Shown here: piece after piece, positions 17,501-24,146 of the stretch
How positions within the stretch are numbered: the stretch's first letter is position 1
Layout: each line of letters opens with the position of its first letter
Notes under the pieces: model-generated
What the model was told of the DNA's origin: nothing
Database searches by the model: none
What the model saw: the letters and a program-made list of their open reading frames with translations, nothing else
Origin: Candidatus Barnesiella excrementavium
GTDB taxonomy: Bacteria; Bacteroidota; Bacteroidia; Bacteroidales; Barnesiellaceae
Length of the DNA stretch: 42,843 nucleotides
NCBI GenBank assembly: GCA_019115485.1
Contig: DXDM01000026.1
Coordinates: 1-42,843 of the forward strand
Reading direction: 5' to 3'
Position numbers and translations under genes: made by a program

Positions 17501-19033
17501 CTCGTTGTAGTAGTAATAGGCTGCATTCATGGTGGTCTCACGTTTCCAGGAGTACTCGTCGTGGTTGGCGTCGATGACGCTCCACAGGGCAAACTGGTCG
17601 TCGGTGGCGAAATTACAGAAATAGGGTACACTCAGCGCCGGGCCCAGCACCAGTTTGTCGGTTGTGGCGACCGGGCTCTCGCCATCGGACGTGACGGCCT
17701 GTATCTGGTAGGCGTAGTAGTCGCGCGAGTCGATGGTGTTGTCGGTGTACTCGGTGGCAGATATGGATTCGGCAATAATGTGATTCCCGGGTTGGCGGGT
17801 GATTTTGTAGGTCAGCGACGAGGCATCTATCCAACCTCCGTTTATGCCTGACTGGGGGGCTTGCCAGCTAATCCGGGCACTGGTATCGTCGAGTCGGGTT
17901 ACGACAGGTTGGGCGGGTGCCGCCGGCAGGTCGCGTCCCACGAATACCGCTTGGGCGGTAGTGAGGCTGTTGCCCTGGCTGTTGATGGCCGAGAGGCTGT
18001 AAACTTGGAGCCCCTTTTCCGGAATTTGGGTATCGGTCCAACTCTCTTTCTGCCCGATAACCGGGTTGTCGATGGTGTGGACGAGCTGGTCGTTGCGGTA
18101 GATTTCCAGACGCGACAGTTCGGCCAGACTGCCTCCTCCAAAGGTAGTGGCGGGGTTGGTCCAGTTCAGCAGGGCCGACAGGACCCCCTGTTCGCCGGGA
18201 GTTACGGTCAAATCGGCTATCTCGGCAGGAGCATCGGCATTGGTCTTTTTAAATGGGATATAAAGTCCTACCACTTGGGCATAGTTGCCCAGCCAGCTAA
18301 TCTCTTTGGCCTCGCCGGTGTTGGTGTCGACCGTCCCCCAGAAGTTGTCGCCTGCCCAGTAGAGCAAATTGGTCTCATGGTCGAATTCCATCGTTTGGAG
18401 GTAGTCGCTCACGCGCTCGCCGGTATTGCCGATGCTCATAGTGGCTCCGGTCGACTTGTCGACACTCCACAAGTCGCCATAGTCGATATCGATGGCATAG
18501 AGTTGTCCTTCGTAGGAGCAGGCCAGGGTCATGAATTTGGTCTCACCCATCTGCCCCACGGCAGTGGCCTCGCCGGTCGTCAAATCGATTTTGAGCAGAA
18601 CGGCTGTATATGCACTCTCGTCATAGGCGGTGGCAAACATGGTTTGCGTGGAGTAGTCGTAGGTCATGTCCTGGAAGAGAAACGGCATGCCCCGATAGTC
18701 GGCCACTTGGGACGACTCGCCTGTGGCAAGGTTGATTCGGTTAAACGAGTAAGGGGTGGCATTGGAACCGTCGGTTTCATACAGGTAGACATAGTAGAAC
18801 CCCTCGGCATAAGCCCCGGCGCAGGCAACCCGGGCGGGGTCGTAGGGCCACACCGACTGGATATTCTCGGCATTGTCGGTAGTGAATTTGCAAATGCCAT
18901 AGTCGCTTTGGTTGTAATCGTCGTACCGCAGCCAGCCATAGACGTCACGGCTTTCGGTTTGGGCATTCGTCGGCAGGGAGAGGAACAGTGCACCTAAGAA
19001 CGCCAGCAGGGAAAGAAGGTTTACTTTTCTCAT
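14525..19033 (-). CDS. Large multidomain surface or secreted protein with type IX secretion sorting domain
   Basis: A 1502-residue protein with signal peptide MRKVNLLSLLAFLGALFLSL ending in a T-N-A-Q site. Domains in rough order are: a propeller-like region with repeated VDxxTG turns (30-260); two fibronectin type III-like domains (270-365, 370-465); a cleaved-adhesin/choice-of-anchor J domain (470-635, with DDWLISSPI); two carboxypeptidase-regulatory-like domains (640-790, with SGIVTDGTNPLAGV and SGKLVNAQNKPVDHA); a beta-rich region (800-1000); another Fn3 and another regulatory-like domain; a second cleaved-adhesin domain (1190-1380, with DDYVISPELNF); and a C-terminal T9SS type A sorting domain (from about 1430: VHPNPAHDIVTV, LPAGVYIVRI, ETTKLIVTR). 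Such cargo crosses the outer membrane by the T9SS and is often anchored on the surface. No catalytic motif was recognised, so it is more likely an adhesin or binding protein than an enzyme. Confidence 0.88.
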   Translation of the reverse strand: MRKVNLLSLLAFLGALFLSLPTNAQTESRDVYGWLRYDDYNQSDYGICKFTTDNAENIQSVWPYDPARVACAGAYAEGFYYVYLYETDGSNATPYSFNRINLATGESSQVADYRGMPFLFQDMTYDYSTQTMFATAYDESAYTAVLLKIDLTTGEATAVGQMGETKFMTLACSYEGQLYAIDIDYGDLWSVDKSTGATMSIGNTGERVSDYLQTMEFDHETNLLYWAGDNFWGTVDTNTGEAKEISWLGNYAQVVGLYIPFKKTNADAPAEIADLTVTPGEQGVLSALLNWTNPATTFGGGSLAELSRLEIYRNDQLVHTIDNPVIGQKESWTDTQIPEKGLQVYSLSAINSQGNSLTTAQAVFVGRDLPAAPAQPVVTRLDDTSARISWQAPQSGINGGWIDASSLTYKITRQPGNHIIAESISATEYTDNTIDSRDYYAYQIQAVTSDGESPVATTDKLVLGPALSVPYFCNFATDDQFALWSVIDANHDEYSWKRETTMNAAYYYYNEDGETGGDDWLISSPIHLEKGKSYRLRFKLQAYDSSYPEKVAVYLGTDTSIEGQTVQLGDYLVEEFTLTEHKVVLPQNLETGNYYISFHCYSEPNMFTLYLTDVTLEEVNEGSISGIVTDGTNPLAGVTVSIQDHDLQQTTDESGAYTFKELESGNYTLRFDKKGYRHAEQTDIAVKMGETTTVNQPMELLPVYSVSGKLVNAQNKPVDHAKLSITGYADYSTQSGSDGSFSFPQVYEAEQYALFIERYGMSDTTLTINVTGGDLVLNDIVLKDKPLPPHAVSATRQGETTVITWEEPIDTRQFRHDNGIHSGRLGTTSSTAKSVYGAVFRTPAKLMQMTWFTENYLTTHPTVNVFVFDLDAEGNPTSTLLFSQMNVPNKDMEWTTFDFPKPIDAPNGYMLAISYEGHVGLGLDNGEGPDYPFTEQTNCYAEDYTTGQFTYTEEHDIRRSLMIRGIGILLGEEELPSTTTDKRYSVWRLTDGQQENPSEWTLLTATPVEGLTYTDNTWNALTQGIYRYAVTTGYNDGSIVSPATFSQTLDKDMYTRITLNLKTNTPQNEAQSAQVVLAHVDGNADHVYTGTADKSGQVVFDQVWKGLYNVSITLKGFNDFTAQGADFSTENSYTLSDYTLQEYIVNPFNLEVVKEDQQQGYTFNWNVADYLFDDFESHTDFAINSPGSVGWSYIDGDGRETYGIDGVDFINATLPKAYIVFNPYTTDPNIALFDSNIRPHSGEKYLASFPARPGANDDYVISPELNFNRDFVLKFYAKSYTDDYGEEQMNVGYSTTGKEATDFIWLNEEGPISVPMNPWNEYRYTIPAEARYVTINCVSDNIFIFMVDDIFIGLELPDGVDLEKMKEDISFEVYLDGERVNTTQQSSYLFTGLSKGTHKAGVKAVFSSVTTPLTEIEFEVDEESGIARNQMNSLTVHPNPAHDIVTVSGEYDYLSILDLSGHEVSRYTTHEVISVRELPAGVYIVRIVSGNRVETTKLIVTR

Positions 19034-19051
19034 GGTTCTCTTTTTTGTTTT

Positions 19052-19118
19052 TGGACAAGCAAATATAATGGATAAGCTCTGTTTGTGAAGGAAAATAGAA
19101 TGGACAATCGGTGGACAA
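19052..19118. repeat. Three TGGACAA repeats between divergent genes
   Basis: TGGACAA occurs at 19052-19058, 19101-19107 and 19112-19118. The last two are 11 bases apart, about one helical turn. They flank the cargo-gene promoter and lie ahead of the neighbouring regulator gene, so they could be operator sites. This is inference from position only. Confidence 0.4.
19060..19067 (-). promoter_or_regulatory. -7 box of the T9SS cargo gene
   Basis: The minus strand reads TATATTTG, 26 bases before the ATG. No clear -33 TTTG is present at the normal distance. Confidence 0.6.
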
Positions 19119-19190
19119 ATATCTTTTTTTGTATCTTTGAATAAAATAGGCTTCGGTTTGGTGTGATAAAAATGAAAATAACGTTTTTAT

Positions 19191-19221
19191 TTTTATCTGC
19201 ATCTGTCTTTTGCTATCTTTG
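19191..19221 (+). promoter_or_regulatory. Promoter of the TPR/HTH regulator gene
   Basis: TTTT at 19191-19194, a 19-base spacer and TATCTTTG at 19214-19221 align with the promoter of the ABC-F gene at 24095-24125. The box ends only 4 bases before the preferred ATG, so the message would be leaderless or nearly so. A second TATCTTTG at 19132-19139 could instead give a leader of about 80 bases. Confidence 0.55.
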
Positions 19222-19225
19222 TGTT

Positions 19226-20962
19226 ATGGAAAGAGGTGTTTTGATTGTCATTTTGTTGCTCGGCTTTTTTAGAAGCTTTGCCGAGGAGTCGGTCAGTTCC
19301 TATTGGAAGCCGGTTGACCCTGTATTCGATTCGATTGCGGCTGTGTTGGAATTGGAGTTTATCGAGGGCGATGATGCGTTGAGCCGTGATTCGCTCATCG
19401 AGGTGTTGTATCGCACGGCGGAGGACAATCCCGGGAAAAAGGTGTACCGTTGGCGAGCCGAGTTTTGGGACGCCCGGGCTCAACTGAAAAAGAACAATTC
19501 CGATTCCACTCTCCGGTTGATAGGGAAGGCTTATCACGAGGTCGATTCGGTGCGATATACCTATGATTTCATGCGCATTTTCCATTTATGGAGCATCATG
19601 CATAAGGAGCAACTGCATGTGACTTATGGAAACCTGAAACGGATTGCGGGGTATTATGCCCACACCGGCAACCTCTTTATGCTGGCCCATGCCTATATCG
19701 ACATGGGTAATATATTGAGCCGGGTAAAGGATTATCCCAAGGCCTTGGAGTATTTTCAGAAAGCCGATGCCTATTACCGGGAACTGAACGAGACGATTTA
19801 TCGGGCGAAAAATCAGTTGAACATATCGAATGTGCTGTTCTTGATGGGCAATACTTCTCGTTCGGATCAGATTCTGCACGAACTGTTGCACAATCCCGTG
19901 TGCGTGGGGGATACCGCATTCCACATCAGCACGCTGCTGTCGCTGACCGAGCACGACATCGCCCGAAGCGAAAAATATATTACCGAGGCTTACCGGTTGT
20001 CAACGGCGTTTGCCAACCGGGGGCTCTCGATTCAGAGTGAATATTTCATGGGGCGTTATTATCAGCATGCCCATGAGCCGGCGCAGGCGCTATCCTGTTA
20101 CCGCAAGGCCGTTCAGCAAATGGACGGACGCAACGTCGACCTGGTAGTGCCAGCCATGAAGAGTATGTCGGACTGCTTTGCCTCCCTGCATCAGACCGAT
20201 AGTGCTTATTTTTACCTGAGCCGCTACGAGCACTACAAGGACTCGCTGGACCAGATTAACAGCCTGGCCGAGATTCGGCATTTGGAAAGCCGGGCTGCCA
20301 TTGAGAAACAGGAGATGGAGTTGCGGCAGGCCGAGGAGCGGAACCGTTTCCGATTGGTCCTTGTCGGGGTAGGGGGAGCCTTGATTCTCTGCCTGGCTGC
20401 TTTCATATGCTATGTCTTTTGGAAGAAGTCTCGCGACGAGCAAGTGAAGAAGCAACTGAAAGAGCTTGAAAACAAAGAACTTTCCATGCGGCTGGAAAAT
20501 GAGACGCTGCAAAAGGACTATTTCAAGATGGAGGTGGAGTCGAAAGATCGGGAATTGGCTTCCAATTCGTTGATTATCATGGAGAAAAACCGGGCTTTGA
20601 AGTCGCTGGTGGAGGAGCTGGAACGGGAGAAGGAGATGGGGAACATCACGCCGGGTGTGGTTTCGCAAATCGGGCACAATGTGAAGATTCACCTGGGAAA
20701 CGGCAACGAGTGGGACTTCTTCAAGATGCAGTTTGTAAAGGTTCACCCCGAGTTTTTTGTACGCCTGAAAGCCCTGTGCCCCACGATTACCGAGGGGGAG
20801 TTGAGGCTGTGTGCCTATATTCGTACCGGCATGGAAATCAAGCACATTGCACAGATGCTCTCGTTGCAGCCCGAGAGCGTGAAGAAAAACCGCTATCGGC
20901 TGCGTCAGAAGTTGCAGCTTGGCAAGGAGGATTCGCTCGAAGATTTTTTGCGGGGTATTTAA
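19226..20962 (+). CDS. TPR protein with transmembrane helix, coiled coil and C-terminal HTH (putative regulator)
   Basis: A 578-residue protein of a Bacteroidetes regulator type. It has a signal or anchor sequence MERGVLIVILLLGFF; TPR-like helices at about 90-350 (for example AYIDMGNILSRVKDYPKALEY); one transmembrane helix near 375-395 (LVLVGVGGALILCLAAFICY); a charged coiled coil to about 470; and a C-terminal LuxR/GerE-like HTH (LCPTITEGELRLCAYIRTGM, then IAQMLSLQPESVKKNRYRLR). The TPR part should be periplasmic and the HTH cytoplasmic, so it could carry an envelope signal directly to DNA. It is divergent from the T9SS cargo gene, its possible target. An upstream in-frame ATG at 19163 is possible but would place a second hydrophobic stretch ahead of the signal. 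Confidence 0.8.
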   Translation: MERGVLIVILLLGFFRSFAEESVSSYWKPVDPVFDSIAAVLELEFIEGDDALSRDSLIEVLYRTAEDNPGKKVYRWRAEFWDARAQLKKNNSDSTLRLIGKAYHEVDSVRYTYDFMRIFHLWSIMHKEQLHVTYGNLKRIAGYYAHTGNLFMLAHAYIDMGNILSRVKDYPKALEYFQKADAYYRELNETIYRAKNQLNISNVLFLMGNTSRSDQILHELLHNPVCVGDTAFHISTLLSLTEHDIARSEKYITEAYRLSTAFANRGLSIQSEYFMGRYYQHAHEPAQALSCYRKAVQQMDGRNVDLVVPAMKSMSDCFASLHQTDSAYFYLSRYEHYKDSLDQINSLAEIRHLESRAAIEKQEMELRQAEERNRFRLVLVGVGGALILCLAAFICYVFWKKSRDEQVKKQLKELENKELSMRLENETLQKDYFKMEVESKDRELASNSLIIMEKNRALKSLVEELEREKEMGNITPGVVSQIGHNVKIHLGNGNEWDFFKMQFVKVHPEFFVRLKALCPTITEGELRLCAYIRTGMEIKHIAQMLSLQPESVKKNRYRLRQKLQLGKEDSLEDFLRGI

Positions 20963-21015
20963 TTCTCTCTGCTCTTTGGTTTTTCTTTATATCCCATACT
21001 TTGTGCCGCTGAGGG

Positions 21016-23889
21016 TTATCGCTTGCACAGCAGTTTGAAGTCGCAATACTGGCAGTGCGACTCTTCGGTTGTCTGGGTAAAGGGGCGATCGAGGTCGAAA
21101 ATCTCGTCGAGGCAGGCGGTGAGGCATTGGTCGAAATCGGCGGCTACCCGGTCGAAATCGGTAAACGGATCTTTCTCATACCGAATGTTCCACTCGAACT
21201 TGTCGAAGAGGTTGCGTATGATATAGATGGCCGGGTATACGGGCGTTGCCGGGTGGTAGGCCGTCTGATACAGTTTGCAGTAGAGCAGCACTTGCAGTAT
21301 GGCTTTGCGTCGCTCGGTTGCCGAGTTGTCGAAGAGTTCCCCGACCGATTGGAAGTCGAGCCGCTCCTTTCCCGTCTTGTAATCGACAATGCGGATACGG
21401 CCGTTGCTCTCGTCCACCCGGTCGATAAATCCTTTCAGTTGCACGGCACGGTGGTGGCTGATGGGAGCCTCGCCCGTGATGCGCAACTCGGAAGCCCGGT
21501 AGATGAAGGGGGTGAGGGTGCGGTCTTTTTCGAGCGTCTTGTCGATGAGTTTGAGGATAATCTCGCCCGTGAGGTAGTCGTATCCCGTGAGTGCCTTGGG
21601 GTGTTGCGGAGTCTTGTAGTAGTCGTTGGCAAAGCAAATTTCGAGGTAGTGGGTGAGCAGGGCTTTGTCCTTGCGCACGGCGTCGATGTGGTCGGCCGTG
21701 ACGGTCACCTGCTCGCGGTCACCCTTGATGCGGTCGTAGATGCGTTGCATCATGCCGTGGTAGATGCTGCCGAAGGTACCGCTGTCGACACTCTCGGCCA
21801 CATCGTCGGGACGTTCGAGCCCCTCGATGTATTGCAGGTAGAATTGCAGGGGGCAGTTCAGATAGCGGTTGATGGCACTGGCCGAGAGGGCACTCTTTCC
21901 GCCCGAGAGGAAATCGGCCAGTTTCTGTTCGATGCCGTAGCGGTGTTTGTCGACCGTGATGGTTGTGGGCGAGAAGGTGGCGATGTCGCAGTTGACCTGA
22001 ATCTCGCGAATGGGCACGCGGTAGTGATATTTCAACTGGTAGATATAGCGGCTCACCTCGCCGCTTTTGAGTCCCTCGGCCCGGCTGTCGTATAGCAGAT
22101 ACACCCGCTTGGCCCGGCTGATCATGCGGTAGAAATAGTAGGCATAGATGCTGTCCTGATGCTCGGTCGTGGCCATGCCGAAGCCGCGCCGCAGGTTGTA
22201 GGGTATGAAGGAGGCGGCTACCTTCTTCACCGGGAATATCCCCTCGTTCATCGAGAGAATGATGAGGTTCTCGAAATCGAGCGCCCGTGTTTCGAGTACG
22301 CCCATGATTTGCAGTCCCGAGAGGGGTTCGCCCCGGAAGGGTATCGAAATCGAAGCGGCCATCTTTCCCAGCAGGCGGAAAAAGGTGTCGACACTCATGG
22401 CGATGCGTTGCTCGGTCATCACGTCGCGTAACCGCTTGATGGTGATGTAGTAGTGGTACATGAACTCCCGCTCTACGGCCGAGAAGCCTACGGGTGAGTT
22501 ATCGTCGTCGGTCATCTCATCGGCCGAGGTATCTTGTTGCAGGTATTCGAGCAGGCGGGTGAGGTAGTCGGCTGCCTCGTCGGCCGTGGTGGGGATACGG
22601 AACAGCAGCTTGATGAGCGGGTGGAGACCCAGTTCGCCGGGCGAGACGAAGGCGCGGTTGTTGCCGTTGATGAATGTGGTGATGCGATGCGCTTCGTCGC
22701 CCAGACGCGAGGCGATGAAGCGGTGCCCCAGCAGTTGCTTGACGTCGATGTGATAGAAACGCGGGTCGCCCTTGGCGAATCGTACGTGGCGCTGCATCTG
22801 GAAGACCGAATCCATGAGGGCCGCTACCGTGGTGTGTTGCAGCGTGTAGCCCATGGTGATGTTGACCGTCGTGATGTCGGACGGAATGGAGTAGAGCATG
22901 GGTAGCAGCAACTCCTCGTCGGGGAGGACGATAGCCGTGTCGATGGCCCGTTCGGGCGAAAGTAACTTCTTGTCGATGAGTTGTTGCAGAATGTCGGTTG
23001 CCTGCTTGGCTTGCCCCACGGCCGACGGAATCGAGATGAGTTCGATCTGGGGTGTCTCGTCGATATGCTCGTCAATTACGATTTTCGAAGGGAAGCGCCG
23101 CTTGTTGTCGTTGAGGAAGAAGGCCGCCTTGTTGTACGAGTCTTGCAGGGTAGGGGCGTAGTAGTCCCAGTAGAAGTCGCCCAGCCCCGTGTCGCGCAGG
23201 TACTCCATGAATACCCGTTCGGCCTCGGTGATGGCGTTGAACCCTACGAAGACCACCTGCGTGTAGGGCAGGTCGAGCTGTTCTTTGCGGCGGCACCGCT
23301 CGGCCACCTCGCGGAAAATCATGCCTTCGTAGGCCTTGTTTCGGTCGGCCAGGTCTTGACGCAGCCGGGTGTAGAGGTCGTAGAGAATTTGCCACAGTTG
23401 AATGAACTGCTGTTTGTTGTCGCTCTCGGTCGAGGGGAAGAAGAGGTGTCCCCAGAAACGTTTGATGATTTCAATCTGTTCGTCGGTGAGGTAAAACTCG
23501 TCGATCTCTTTCAGGTCGTGAATGTTGGTGTAGAGCTGTCGGGCATCGACCATATACTTGTCCACGTCGTCAAAGTCGCCCAGCAGCATGTCGCCCCAGA
23601 AAACAAAGTTGTCGAAGGTCTCGTCGCTCTGTCGCAACTCGATATACCGCTTGTAAAGCATCACCAGCAGACTGATGCGGTCGATGGCCGTGTAGGGCGA
23701 CAGTTCGGCCAGGAGGTCGTTGATGGTGGTCACATGGGGCGAGAAGAGCGGTTTGCCCGCCACCTCGGCCAGGTATTTCTGGAAAAAGATGCCGCTTCGC
23801 CGGTTGGGGAAGACAAAGGCGAGTTGCGAAATCTCGGAGCCATAGCGTTGATAAAACGCCTGGGCTATGCGGTATAGAAACGGAGTCAT
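21016..23889 (-). CDS. AddB-like PD-(D/E)XK nuclease with Fe-S cysteines
   Basis: A 957-residue protein resembling the AddB/RexB side of the AddAB recombination nuclease, which processes double-strand breaks. The N-terminal motif LAFVFPNRRSGIFFQKYLAE occupies the place of the helicase P-loop but lacks the GKT/S residues, so it is probably not an active ATPase. The C-terminal nuclease has RIRIVDYKTGKERL (catalytic Asp and Lys). A cysteine in YLNCPLQFYLQ plus the terminal CQYCDFKLLC give the four cysteines that hold the iron-sulfur staple in AddB nucleases. AddA is not next to it. It converges on the TPR regulator and diverges from the ABC-F gene. A RecB-family single-subunit nuclease is the alternative reading. 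Confidence 0.85.
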   Translation of the reverse strand: MTPFLYRIAQAFYQRYGSEISQLAFVFPNRRSGIFFQKYLAEVAGKPLFSPHVTTINDLLAELSPYTAIDRISLLVMLYKRYIELRQSDETFDNFVFWGDMLLGDFDDVDKYMVDARQLYTNIHDLKEIDEFYLTDEQIEIIKRFWGHLFFPSTESDNKQQFIQLWQILYDLYTRLRQDLADRNKAYEGMIFREVAERCRRKEQLDLPYTQVVFVGFNAITEAERVFMEYLRDTGLGDFYWDYYAPTLQDSYNKAAFFLNDNKRRFPSKIVIDEHIDETPQIELISIPSAVGQAKQATDILQQLIDKKLLSPERAIDTAIVLPDEELLLPMLYSIPSDITTVNITMGYTLQHTTVAALMDSVFQMQRHVRFAKGDPRFYHIDVKQLLGHRFIASRLGDEAHRITTFINGNNRAFVSPGELGLHPLIKLLFRIPTTADEAADYLTRLLEYLQQDTSADEMTDDDNSPVGFSAVEREFMYHYYITIKRLRDVMTEQRIAMSVDTFFRLLGKMAASISIPFRGEPLSGLQIMGVLETRALDFENLIILSMNEGIFPVKKVAASFIPYNLRRGFGMATTEHQDSIYAYYFYRMISRAKRVYLLYDSRAEGLKSGEVSRYIYQLKYHYRVPIREIQVNCDIATFSPTTITVDKHRYGIEQKLADFLSGGKSALSASAINRYLNCPLQFYLQYIEGLERPDDVAESVDSGTFGSIYHGMMQRIYDRIKGDREQVTVTADHIDAVRKDKALLTHYLEICFANDYYKTPQHPKALTGYDYLTGEIILKLIDKTLEKDRTLTPFIYRASELRITGEAPISHHRAVQLKGFIDRVDESNGRIRIVDYKTGKERLDFQSVGELFDNSATERRKAILQVLLYCKLYQTAYHPATPVYPAIYIIRNLFDKFEWNIRYEKDPFTDFDRVAADFDQCLTACLDEIFDLDRPFTQTTEESHCQYCDFKLLCKR

Positions 23890-24094
23890 ATCGGGACGGT
23901 ACGGTTTTACCCTACAAGTTTACGGTTTTTTATCCATATGGTGAAATCTGCGGGCAAAAATGACCCTCGACAGTCGGTTTTCGCCTGCCGTTTCACCTTG
24001 CACTCACGGTGGTCGGATTGATTCGGTGAGGTATGTTTTTGAATAAAATAGGATACGGATTGGCATATTCAAATGTTGAAAACTACGTTTCCCA

Positions 24095-24125
24095 TTTGTC
24101 ACTGCGTTCACTTTTTGTATCTTTG
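24095..24125 (+). promoter_or_regulatory. ABC-F gene promoter
   Basis: TTTG at 24095-24098, a 19-base spacer and TATCTTTG at 24118-24125 form an exact Bacteroidetes promoter. The inferred start is near 24131, 16 bases before the ATG at 24147, which rules out upstream in-frame ATGs. Confidence 0.85.
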
Positions 24126-24146
24126 TCGGCTGTTAAAACGAGAAAT

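Noticed and set aside
19226..20962. Classical two-component sensor kinase
   Set aside because: The protein has TPRs, one transmembrane helix and a coiled coil, but no histidine kinase H-box or ATP-binding N/G boxes; it ends in an HTH.
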